Assembly: GCF_000699445.3 (NCBI RefSeq)
Contig: NC_067198.1
Coordinates: forward strand, 41,471,691 to 41,535,690
Source: Schistosoma haematobium
Taxonomy: Eukaryota; Platyhelminthes; Trematoda; Strigeidida; Schistosomatidae
Direction of reading: 5' to 3'
DNA length: 64,000 nucleotides
How positions within the stretch are numbered: position 1 is the stretch's first letter; each line of letters opens with the position of its first letter. The position numbers and the translations under genes are program-made. The notes under the pieces were generated by a model. It did no database searches and was not told the DNA's origin. It saw only the letters and a program-made list of their open reading frames with translations. Shown in pieces: positions 12,461-24,400 of this stretch.

Positions 12461-13438
12461 GTAGTGAATGGAGGACAGGTGATAGATGCATTCCAAGTAA
12501 GGACCGGAGTCAGACAAGGCTATCTACTCTCTCTCTTCCTCCTTCTTCTGGTGGTCGACTGGATTATGAAGACCTCGACATCTGAGGAAAAACACGGCAT
12601 ACAAACGACATCTCAGAACCAATTAGACGATTTGGACTTCACAGATGACCTAGCCCTCCTATCACGTACACACGAACAGATGCAGATGAAGACAGACAGT
12701 GTAGCAGCAGTCTCTGCATCAGTAGGCCTCAGTATACACAAGGGGAAGACCAAGGTCCTTAAATACAACACGCGGAACAGCAATACAATCACTCTTGATG
12801 GCGAGACTTTGGAAGATGTAGAATCCTTCACATACTTGGGAAGCATCATCAATGAACAAGGAGGATCAACTGCAGACGTAAAGTCGAGGATTGGCAAAGC
12901 AAGGGCTGCATTCCTACAATTGAAGAACATATGGAACTCAAAACAACTTTCAACCAATATCAAAGTCAGAATCTTCAATACGAACGTTAACGCAGTCAGT
13001 TCTACTGTACGGAGCTGAAACTTCCAGAACTACTACAACCATCATCAAGAAGGTACAAGTATTTATGAATAGTTGTCTACGCAAGATACTCAACATCCAT
13101 TGGCCGGATACCAACAGCAACAGTCTTCTGTGGGAGAGAACAGACCAGTTTCCATCCGAAGAGGAAATTAGTAAAAGTCGATGAAAATGGATAGGACATA
13201 CATTACTCAAATCATCGAACTGCATCACGAGTCAAGCCCTAACTTGGAATCGTGAAGGGAAGCTGAAAAGCGGAAGGCCAAAGAACACATTGTGTTGAGA
13301 AATAGAAGATATTGAAAGGATGAATAACAACTGGAAGGAGCTAAAAAGGATTGCCCAGGACAGAGTTGGATGGGGAATGCTGGTGAGCGGCCTATGCTGC
13401 TGCACGAGGAGTAACAGGCGTAAGTAAGTAAGTGCCTT
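12461..13438 (+). pseudogene. SR2-type non-LTR retrotransposon, 3' reverse transcriptase fragment
   Basis: Homologous to 30475-31450, nearly identical over the last ~770 bases. Contains [20 protein letters not shown] (RT motif B region, with changes), [11 protein letters not shown] (motif C, YxDD equivalent) and [12 protein letters not shown]. The frame ends at 13018 because of two extra bases (see findings). A later stop and the (TAAG)n tail follow. 5'-truncated, not functional. Confidence 0.9.
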
Positions 13439-13463
13439 AAGTCACAAGCATTATAATCAAAGA

Positions 13464-13655
13464 TGAATGATGGTTAGTATTGAAATCCAGGACGTGAGTT
13501 TCATTCTATTTCGTATTCATTATCTGGATGTGCCTGTATCACAGAGTTGATGTCCACTTTAACACTCCGTCACAATATTCTTCGCTTACAAACACTATCC
13601 CATTATCTACCATTTAACTACTGAGTCCACTGTTAGCCACCATCTATCTTTATCC
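13464..13655 (-). repeat. Sm-alpha-type repeat, diverged
   Basis: Contains the minus-strand 3' end (CATTTCAATACTAACCATC-like) and hammerhead region with several core changes, then a decayed tRNA-like head (TTAACTACTGAGTCCACTG). Confidence 0.65.
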
Positions 13656-14867
13656 ATTTAATTAATTGATTGTACAAACTAGAATATTCGTTAGGAAAAA
13701 AAGTTATATGAAAAAATATATTGATCTATTTTAAAGTTCTGATATTGATTTTATGTAGAAATTGTTGATTTCTTATTGAATATATGAATTGGTTTCCCGT
13801 CTAACATAATTGTATTCAATAAGTCTATAGAAAAGAAAAAGAATATAATGTTTAAGATATACATGGATACAAGGTATTAGTAAACTGCTCAAATACTCTT
13901 AAAGGTTTAAAGTTAGTGTATTGTAGTGACTAAAAGGTAAATACGTATAAATAAGGAAATTAAAATGATTTTTAGAATCTCATGAGGTGAGATCGTGGAT
14001 GCGCACTACTGAGGAGTCCCATACTAGGACGGAACGGCCGTCCAGTGTATCCAGGCTTTCCATAGTGGTCTAGCTTCAATTGACTCATAATCTCAATTAA
14101 TAAAATTAAAATGATTTTTTCATTATGAGTTTGTGATAATTGTTGAATTTCATTAAAATCACTGATCGATCAAAGTTAAGCAACTATTGGAAAGCTGAAA
14201 CACTTGAACGATTATTTTGTTCTAATGAGATTATTAAACAGTACATATTCATGACTTCGCAACTGGAAATCGAATCCAGGAGCTTTGTTATAACGCGCGG
14301 ACACCTAACCTCTAATCCACTGAGACGGAATATCGGTTTTATTTTCATTTATGAATGGGAACTGTTGCAGATTCCAATACAAGAACGAAATGGCCATCCA
14401 TTTTTTTCAGATCTTCAAACTTAGATCAGTTTATTAGTTGAAATAAAATAATTTTATAAGAACATTCGTTTAAATTTAACTGATTGGTTTCATAGTATTT
14501 GGATGTCAAGTTGATAGACTTTAAAATTGATATTAAAACTACTCCTTTTTACTCGAAAGCTTTACTCAAGCTTCTTCAGGATAAATAATCAAATATCGAA
14601 ATCATACAACGAACAATACTTTTAGGTTTATACTAGTCAGGGTCAAATACATGATCATGTGAAAAACAGCAGAGGTCAAATATATTCACCATAGTGATGT
14701 ATATGTAAATGAGATATCATAGTAGTTGAATGTAAGCGTGAAAGAACATAAAATTTTCTTGAAGCATATACCTAAATCATCAGAAGACTTTGTAACACTA
14801 GAAAATAAGTGTGTATTAGCAATGTATTTTACTGAACCTAGGTATACAAGTGAAATCAGTGGAGATC
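13656..14867. other. no gene seen; SINE-2 half at 13977-14105 and tRNA-like piece at 14262-14335
   Basis: 13977-14105 is a plus-strand SINE-2 3' half (hammerhead with GGAA for GAAA). 14262-14335 has a minus-strand tRNA-like head (TCGAATCCAGGAGC). The rest is unassigned A+T-rich DNA. Confidence 0.55.
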
Positions 14868-15560
14868 AGTCAGTCAGTAACAACGTAGAACTTCGTACGT
14901 ACGTACATCAGTTCGAGTTGCCACACCACATTAGCACACAGATGCAGTTGTTGATTCAAATCCCGTAGTGGTAGGGGTAGTAAGAGTATGAGCAGTAATC
15001 GGAAAGATTAGGGTTTGTAGATGTTATTTAAAGAGTATAATACAGTGAAATAAATTTGGGAAGAGAAAAAAGAGACAAGGGGGAATCAGGAGACTAGAAT
15101 TTGGAAGAACACAAAGAGTGTATGCACCTGCACCATTGCAAACGATTTTGAGCCATTTCATTCAGGGTCTCTAACCATCGGTTGCTATCATCTCGCGGAT
15201 CCCAACCAGGTAGTCTACACCTGCGAACATGACTCAGTCCACTTGTCAGTGACTTCATGAACTTGTGCCATGTTTTGGTCTGACCGCCCCTAGCTTTCTT
15301 CCAACCTACTCCTACACCATAAAACATCACACGTCGGGGCAGTCGGTTGTTGGGCATACGTAACACATGTTCGTGCCATCTCAACTGATGAAGTTTCACT
15401 ACTTCATCAATTGATTTTCCATCCTTACCTAGTACTCGTTTCCTAACAACTGCGTTGCTTACTCGATGGTCCCAGGATATACAAGTAATGTTTCGAAGAC
15501 ACCTATGATCAAATACTAGTAACCTACGAATATCCTCTACTCTTACCGGCCATGTTAATC
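14868..15560 (-). pseudogene. LINE-B non-LTR retrotransposon 3' end with C-terminal coding remnant
   Basis: 15094-15399 encodes LHQLRWHEHVLRMPNNRLPR followed by GGQTKTWHKFMKSLTSGLSH and a C-terminal [15 protein letters not shown]. This is the region after the reverse transcriptase in RTE-like non-LTR elements. The 3' UTR continues left to a (GACT)n tail at about 14868. Upstream (15400-15560) the frame is broken by stops. Only the last part of the element is present. Confidence 0.75.
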
Positions 15561-17349
15561 AGTGGAGATAAAGTCATTTGAAGTAGTTCTTGTTCTTATA
15601 AAGAAATGATGATAGCTAAAGCCTTGTGAATATAAATTAACCCAAACAATAGAAACTGAAGAGATGGAGAACCATGGTAACAAATAATTAAGATGTAAAT
15701 CTTAATTTCATTTTATTATATCTATTTTGTTTCGCATTTTTCCGGACAACAATATCTCTACATTTGCTTTAATCAGCTAATTTGTTTGGATATATGATGA
15801 GTAACTAGACTATTTAGTACAACAATACTAACTTACATTTATATGTTCATTAACTCTGATCACATGCATGATGTGACAAGTTTGGTTTACAACATCTATT
15901 ATTGTCTAAATCCATCAACAATCGTAACCTGAGGGCATATATGATTAATGATTTCATCTTACTTCTGTTCTGTATACACAAACGTACACGCGTTATCTTA
16001 GTGCAATTTACACTAAATGAATCATACCCACAATACTGCAAATTCAACATACAGAAAAATTATTAACATGATTAAGAGATTTGTTTGGTATATAGTTAAT
16101 CCCGTGTGCAGGATCGTGGATGCACACTGTTGAGGAGTTCCATACTACGACGAAACGGCCATCTAGTATTTCCAGGTTTTAAATGGTGGTCTAACTTAGA
16201 TCAACTTGTAAATTTAACTGTGATATTTCCTAGTTACATTCACATAAGGTCAATTTACAGATGAATGAAGTAAAAGAGAGTCAGAGAAATACCATAACGT
16301 AATGGAGTACATTGATATGATCACTATAGATCGAATGATAAAACTGATAATAATTACTGAAGTGCAATAGTGAAGTGATCGTAATGGAAACGACTAACCT
16401 TATTATTTTAACATTCTTTAATAGAATGTTTTACATCTTGTCAACTTTACCATCTAAATAATTGTACTTTTTGATACTATCTAATTATAATCACCGTTAT
16501 TTTATTATTGTTCTCATGTTAACTACTAACAATTCTATCATTTTGCCTATAGTGATCATATCAATGGATAGATGCTTCCTGTACTCCATTGCGTCATAAT
16601 CTCTCTTTGTCTCTCGCGTAACTCATTCATCTGTACATTGAACTTGTATGAATATAAACGGGAATTATAAATATTTTTCTCTAGTGAACTAAATAACTTT
16701 ATATATGGTGTACGTATAATTGTACTTGTAAAACATTTTGCTTATTTTGTAGAAATCAACCTCAACGGTGTTTGAAATCAGAAAACAAGAAGAAGCGGCA
16801 ACTACAGTTTATTAGCAGATAGCACAAATCACAAAGCTATAGGCACATAGAGCGAATTTGAGGCGGAGTTAGCTCACATGCTTTATCCACTGCGCATCAT
16901 TTCGTTTCACTCTCTTCTCTTCGCTTCGTCCTTCTAATTGTCTATCCAAGTTAATGTGTACAAAATATACGTATTCAAAACATCCATCCTCGTATTTGAC
17001 TTATTTAATTCCATTATTCACCAACTGGAGTTAAGTCGATAAAGATATACGAGAATAGTCCGGATGTATATTTTGACAACAATCAATCATATAATCTAAT
17101 TGGAGTCAGATATAGGGCCACTAAAAATGGTTTATTGGAAAATTGCTAAATCAAAATTGTCAGGGTTTGCAATATTATTTTGTCTATTTGATTGTCTATT
17201 AAATGATATAAACCAAATGTTATCATGATTACTTAGACAGGTAGTTACAAAATGACTTTGTTTCATTATTAAATATGTCAATTTATGTGAAACAAAATAC
17301 ATATCTTCTGTGGTTTTAGAGAAGTTATCAAACGCTAGATGATTTACTT
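15561..17349. other. no gene seen; SINE-2 half at 16100-16215
   Basis: 16100-16215 is a decayed plus-strand SINE-2 3' half (GGATCGTGGATGCACACTG, ACGACGAAACGGCCATC). An isolated possible exon at 15837-15905 is discussed under rejected items. Otherwise nothing recognised. Confidence 0.5.
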
Positions 17350-17630
17350 ATATTCCACAGATTGAAATCATGAGTCTCAATTGAAGCTAGACCACCGTGG
17401 AAAACCTGGAAGCACTGGACGGCCGTCTCGTCCTAGTATGGGACGCTTCAGCAGTGCGCATCGACGATCCCGCACCCCGCGAGATTAGAACCCAGGACCT
17501 ATCAGTCTCGCGCCAGGCGCTTAACCAAATAGACCACTGAGCTTCCAGGTTTTCTATGGTGGTCTAGCTTTAAATGACTCATGATTTCAATCTGTGAGAT
17601 TTCTAAAATCTCCACAAACCCCTTCTGATG
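17350..17630. repeat. SINE-2 palindromic copy
   Basis: Minus-strand 3' half with hammerhead remnant and tRNA-like head (GAGATTAGAACCCAGGACC to CAAATAGACCACTGAG), then a plus-strand tail starting GCTTCCAGGTTTTC. Both ends carry the same CAGATTGAAATCATGA / TCATGATTTCAATCTG terminus. Confidence 0.8.
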
Positions 17631-17834
17631 ACTTACTTATATGTCACATTGAAATTAATCATGAAACATTACTGTATGTACCACATTCCACTTGATTTAA
17701 GTTGTACAAAGGAAAGAAAGTTTGCATCTATTTCTTTGTTGAAATATGTAGGAGAGTTGCATTTGAAACTATAAAACAGTTACTTTTTGGGAATAGTTTA
17801 AATATAATTCCCACTTATCGATTTATCTTGTTGA

Positions 17835-18215
17835 TTGAGATCATGAATCGATAAATATTAGACCATCATTGAAAGGCTGGAAGCACTAGACGGCCGTTTC
17901 ATCCTAGTATGGGACTCCTCATTAGTGTGCATCCGCGACCTCGCACACGAGATCCAAACCCAGGACCTTCGTTGATTAGTCGAAGTTAGACATTAACACC
18001 GTTGAATTCTGGCTCAGTGGTTTAGAGGTCAAGCATTAGAGCGCGAGACCGATGGTCTTGGATTCGAGCCCTAAGTATAGGATCGTAGATGCTCACTACT
18101 GAAGAGTCTCATACTAGGACGAAACAGTCGTCCAGTGTTTCTAGGTTTTTAATTATGGTCCAATATTCATAGATTAATGATCTCGATCAAAATCCTAGAC
18201 ATCTTCGCAACCCTA
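17835..18215. repeat. SINE-2 head-to-head pair
   Basis: Minus-strand 3' half (17840-17965) joined to a plus-strand copy (17970-18215) with box A (CAGTGGTTTAGAGGTCAAG), box B (GGATTCGAGCCC) and a decayed hammerhead. Confidence 0.75.
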
Positions 18216-18381
18216 CACTGATAATATCGATTTATCACTGAAAGAATGCTATTTAACTGGAAAAAATGTGTTGTGATATGCTTTAATCCATAGTATATAT
18301 ATACGCCAAAACTATATGTATCTAGCATTTATGTTTACTCATTATCTGATGAATCTTATTAATAGTACTATAGTCACTTAC

Positions 18382-18445
18382 CGCCTAACATTGCAAGTTG
18401 TTTTTCTGTTAGAGTTTTGTAACATAATGTCTCATTTTTCGGAAA
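18382..18445 (-). CDS. CCP candidate exon w17
   Basis: Acceptor CGCAGTTCAG and donor GTAAGTGA; 21 codons plus one base, encoding [20 protein letters not shown] and G. It enters in phase 0, as w16 requires, and only this frame is open. No repeat homology is visible. The next exon is not certain. The exon could belong to a different gene, but phase and position favour the carboxypeptidase. Confidence 0.45.
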
Positions 18446-21400
18446 CTGAACTGCGAAACTCTTCTAAGTGTTTGTAGTATTTAAAATAAATAGTTAGATG
18501 GTTAAATGGAATTTCTTGGAAAACACTAACTCAGTATGTAAATTAAACTATTCTAAATAGTTGAGATCATGAGTCAATTGAAGATAGACCACCACAGAAA
18601 ACCTGGAAGCACTGGATGGCCGTTTCGTCCTATTGTAGTAGTGCTCACCCACGTTTCCGCCCTGCTAAACTTGTGGATCACTGTATTATCCGCAAAACCC
18701 CTCATGTTATTAAACTATTCATTTAAATATTGATAAATAATCTAATTGTCTTTTAAGTTATTCTATGTTATTAACATCTCATTAAGTTTTAATTCTCAGA
18801 ATCAGTGTTATATGAGATTAAATGTATAGGTGAAATGACAGTATACAGAGAAAATGATATCACAATGGCTTACTTTCATCGTGAATTTTCGGTTCATAAT
18901 TCAATTTTCTTATATTATGCACCTATAGTAAAGGACATAAAATGAAACAGAATCGCTTAAATTTTCATTTAAATTAAATAAACATGAATATTCTATCGAT
19001 AGTTATTGTACTTCTATACTTAATTTACTTTAACTATTAATAAGTATCATACGTTTAATAACAATAGAGGATTAAGCACTATTGTAAGAAATTTCTATCT
19101 TATATCGATTTAACTTTTAAAGATATCATATATTTAGTTGTTTTTTTTCTATTCATGAGAAATATTGTTCGTATCTTCTGGGATCACCGGGTAAGTAATG
19201 GTGAAGTTAGACGCACGGTATTAGGGAATGATGGTAAATCAGTTGATGAGATTGTGAATCTTCATCGACTGAGATGGTTGAGCCATGTGTTGCGTATACC
19301 TAAACACCGTTTACCACGACGCGCTATGCTGAGTTGTGTTGGAGATGGTTAGAAGAAAGTTAGGGGCGGCCAAACCAAAATGTGGTACCAGTCCATAATG
19401 TCACTAACTTCTAGTCTGAGCCATGTTGATAGATGCAGAATACTTGATTGGGGTCCACGTGACTATCATAACCAATGGTTGGAGATTCTGAGTGACATGA
19501 CTGAGAATCGGTCACGATGGCGTTGGTGTATACACACTCTATCTTTCGTTAAGCCGTGAGATTAAAATTGCTTTATACATTTCATTTTACGAACTAATTC
19601 TTTCTTCCTGTATTATATCTTTATATGCGATCTTTCTTTTATATATTACCACCAGTGAATTAACTACTTCTATGAATCCGATGTTCGTTTTGTTGTGTTA
19701 ATGAGGTATGGCAACTTGGACCGATGCATATATGTGCCTGGTCCTACGTTGTAGCTGACTGTTTCTTTTTCTGTAAAAGTGTATGATGAAAATATGAGAT
19801 TACTAACAATTACTTTATGTTCATAGTATTCATTTGAAGGTTGATAACGTTTAACTCATTCAATGCTATTGATTACAAATGATCCTAGTGGTAAATTAAC
19901 GGAATTAGAAAATGTTTTCAAAAAGATTACTGATTGTTCCCGTTATTACACATCTTACTTTTAGCTTATTATTGATGAAATGATGTGGTGAAACATCATT
20001 TGATTTTAAACTAATTGAATGATCCAAAGGATTATCACGTTTATTAATGGTATTCAATTCATTTAAATGTCTTTGTAAATGATGGGATAAGGTTGTTTTA
20101 TTAACTGTATTCATTATGATTGATTGTTTAGGTGAATAATGTCTGGTTACATTGAGAAAGGTGTTATTATTATTATTAGAATTAGAAGTACTATATATTG
20201 AAGGGGATTTTGAAACTCTTCGAAATTGTCCATTCTTTAGTAACATTTGATTATTGGATTGTTTGATGGAAGGAATCTTTGTTAATTCTTCATTTTGATT
20301 AGAGTTAATATCTAGAAATAACAATAAGAATTTGTTAATCAAATTGCTTAAATAAATGAGGTTCACAGATATAATACATCAATTTATGACACTACATAAT
20401 AAATTGTAGGTACCCTGTAACAAATAGGTTAGTCTTGATAACTTTCAACCAATATCAAAGTCACAATCTTCAATACGAACGTTAAGACAGTCAGTTCTAC
20501 TGTACTGTCTCGATCACGCGCGAGATTGACAGGTCCTGGGTTCGAATCTCGCGAGGCGAGATTGTGGATGCGCACTGCTAAGGAGTCCTATACTAGAACG
20601 AAATGGCTGTCCAGTGCTTCCAGGTTTTCCATGGTGGTCTAACTTCGAGTGACTCATGAATTCAACTATTAAATAAATGATCTAGCATCTAATGATATAT
20701 ATATATATAACCGTTAATTAACAGCATATTCAATGCTATGAGTTTTTGACTTGATCAGCTTATACAACCTGTTTGTCATAAAGCATATTTGCTGGATACG
20801 GTATTGTAAATCTTTAATATTTTCGCTTGGATGAATGGATTCTAATGCATCAACATTTCATTTTACCGGAAGATATACTAAGAGAAAGATGTTAATATAG
20901 TGGATGGTTAGATAAAGGAAGGTGCATCCACTCTTTGTGTTCTCTCAAATTATAATCTGAATTTTTCATGTCCCTTTCTTTTTTCTCTTCCCAAATTTAT
21001 TTCACTGGATTATACTCTTTGAATAACATCCTCAAAACCTAATCTTCTTGATCACTGCTCATACTTTTACTACTTTTACCACTATGAGATTTGAATCGAC
21101 AATTGTGTCTCTGTGCTAATGTGATATAACAACTCGAACTGATATACGAACGTACAAAGTTCTACGTTGTGACTGACTGACTGGCTAGCGGACTATATAT
21201 ATATTTCAATAACAATCAATCATACGATCTAGCTAGAATCAGATCTCAGGCCACTAAAAACTATTTCAAAACACAACTAATGATACATACTTATAAACTT
21301 AAAATGATTCAATAACATCCATTTCTGATCTTTATCTTTAATAACAGTATTATTTGAATGAAGATTAGTTGGATAATCTTGATCTATATTTGAATAGTTA

Positions 21401-24400
21401 TAAACAGAATCATAATGAAGTTTTCTATGATGAAAATTGAATCCAAATGAATTGAACTTTTTACTATTATTATTCATTAGAGTATGTTCAATTGGTGCTG
21501 AATGTGTTCTTAAATGAATCAATTGATGAATAAGACAATTAGATCCAATATCGATTTTTGGTAAATCTAAATCTTGATTTATGACACCATGATGTATTGG
21601 TTTAACGTTTTCTTTTCTTGTATAATTCTTAATTAAAACATAATAATAGTTAGAATGTGAACAAACAAAAATAAAAGATTTTGTTTTAATTAATGAATGC
21701 GGTATGGCAACCTGGACAGATGCACATATGTGCCTGGTCCTACGTTGTAGCTGACTGACTGACTGAATTTAATTAATGATGATAAAAATATAATCAAAAC
21801 AATCGTCCAGTACTACCAGGTTTCCAATGGTGGTGGTCTAACATCAATCGGTTCATGATCTCAATCAATAACTTAACAATCTCCACAACCCCTATACTGA
21901 TCATTACCATGCGCTCACTAGTGACTAGCTTTGTGAGTGAATTCTCAAAGTTCTAGTGAAAAGCTGTGACCAGTGGACCGAACACGTGTCGGGTAGTGTT
22001 ATATCTTGTGACCACCAATCAGAGAACAGTGACTTATCAACCGGATCAATGACACGTAAAACACGTGCGAGCAGCCTAGAGTCCTGTTTGGTCCTGCTTT
22101 CCGCCTAGCCTAGCCCAGCCAGTTAAGTCCAGAACACCAATCTCAGCCTCTGCAATATGAATGATTATATTTCAAACATACTAGGTTTATATACCAATCA
22201 AACAGACCACAACGTACCATAAAATAGAAAATAACATTTGTACAAAATTTGGCCAAATATGGCTGTGAATGTGGGAGGCAGTGACTAATAGACAGGGCAT
22301 AATTCAAGAATTGTAAAACGTATAATAATAGTTTATGGGTCAAAATAAAGCTTATAATAAGAGGAATATGAATATGAATAGTTTAGTTACTTAATAATTA
22401 TACAATAAAAATATACGCTTAGTATTGGTCCATCAATAGATCCCAAAAGTTACCATTCATTATTCTTGTCGGGACATAACACACCTCCCCTTTTTTGAAG
22501 ATCCGGAGTTGGTATCCGGATTTTAAATTTTCCGGGTTCATCCTCCCCCACGAAACAGTGTCAGATCCTCATATTCTCAAGTTACAATTAATTTGAATTT
22601 ATTTAAAACATATTTGTCGCACTGAAGAGAGAATCAACTGAAAATGACTAAGTGGTGTGGCTGAACGACGCTTAATATGAGTTAATCGAGATTTGATTCT
22701 TCTGAAATATTGTAACCACATTTATTGGGAACCTCATTTGTAGATAATGGATCATTAAGGTAATCAGAATCTATCAAAATTGTATTAGATTTCTGGTCAT
22801 TTGATGCATCTGACATTTTCTGGTAAGAGAGGATCTCGATAATTAGATTCGTCAGAAACTTACGTCGCAGAATGATGAGATCCGTTTGGAGCAGCTGCAT
22901 TCAGTGTACTACTCGATTTATTTTCTGTTTCACGGGCGGTTACTGCGACAATTCCATGGACATTTACCAGGGAATCTTTTTGTGCGCTGGTTACGTCACT
23001 TTCTGTACATGCTGTTTGGGGGATAACGGGGTTTGAATTAATTACCGGTCATGTTTCTGAAATGGAGAGTACTGGACCACTGGGCGAATCTTGAATAACT
23101 GCTGTTTCGTTTTAAGTACGGTTTATCGAGGATTCATGGAAGCTGCAATCATTTTCCAGCTTAGTGTGGAACTAATCCATCCACTTCCGTCGCATCTCCA
23201 AAGCATGAGTGATTCAGAAGCTGCGTGAGCAATTTGACCAAGAACTCCAGCTGTCGCTCAAATAGCGGCTGTAATCGATCGGAAGGGAGAGTCAGTTTTT
23301 CGGATCAGCACTGATAATGGAAATTGCTGTATAACTAATGACCAATGTCGTTCAAGGACACCGATGACAAATCTGGATGCTGATTGCTCGAAATAATTAG
23401 ACTGAATCTCGTCCAATTACAGACTGACTTTGGATCGTATTTTTTACCCCGTCGCCAATTGTTATTGCCTAAAGCCGCCAATCAAAAGCAGTGAATTATC
23501 GATCGGAACAATGACGCGTAAAACACGTGTGAGCAGCCTAGAGTCCTGATTGGTCCTGCTTTCCGCCTAGCCTAGCTCAGCTAGTTAAGTGCAGAACATC
23601 AGAATTATCGATCGAGCCAAGGACGCGTAAACAGGTAGAGACAGGTATCTATCTCAGTACAATGTAAGATGGTCACGCGATTTCGTGGAATGTTTGGGTT
23701 TGGACATAAACACCGTTGAATGCCGGCTTAGTGTTCTAGTAGGATAAGCGTTCGCACTCGAGACCGAAGGCCCTAGGTTCGAATCCCGCGGGGACTTTAT
23801 ACTGTGAAAAAGCTGTTTTCTGTAAGATAACGTAATTTGTAGCCGCATTAAAACAAAAAATGTCGATACTCAAACATGAAAATTGTAATCGATACGTATT
23901 AGTGAAGTGGTTATGTATCTGATTTCACTCTAGTAAGAGACAGCCAACCCTAAATGGCACTTTCATAAAAGTGTTTTGCTCAGAAAATCAAAGGAAGCTA
24001 ACACATAATAGGAAACAGAACTGTTAACATAGACTATGCTTGATGTCCTGAAGTAAATAATAGTTGTATACTTTCTAACATATATCTAGTAAGCAATGAG
24101 ATATAGGCAATTATCAATTTGCTTCTCAGTTACTTCAGTAAGAAACAGCGTTGGTAGTCTAGAAATAATGATCATTGAAATGCTTTAACTGACACTAGAA
24201 TCCCTTCTGCTCAACACTCATTTTTATCCACATAACCTTTTACTGGCAAGAATTCTAAGATATTAACAAGATTTTCTGGCTATTTCATCAGTGTTTATGT
24301 TTCCAAATTGAAGAAGAGTTTTGTTAGCTTTCTTATTGTCTTCCTCAATCAATTACTTTTAGCTTTCCGATGTTAATTTTTGAATCAACTTGAATAACAA

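Noticed and set aside
15837..15905. Minus-strand candidate exon with TTTAG acceptor and GTAAGT donor (TIIDVVNQTCHIMHVIRVNE)
   Set aside because: It needs an incoming phase 0, but w17 leaves phase 1. In the phase that w17 requires it hits a stop after 18 codons. It could be a terminal exon, but nothing else supports it.
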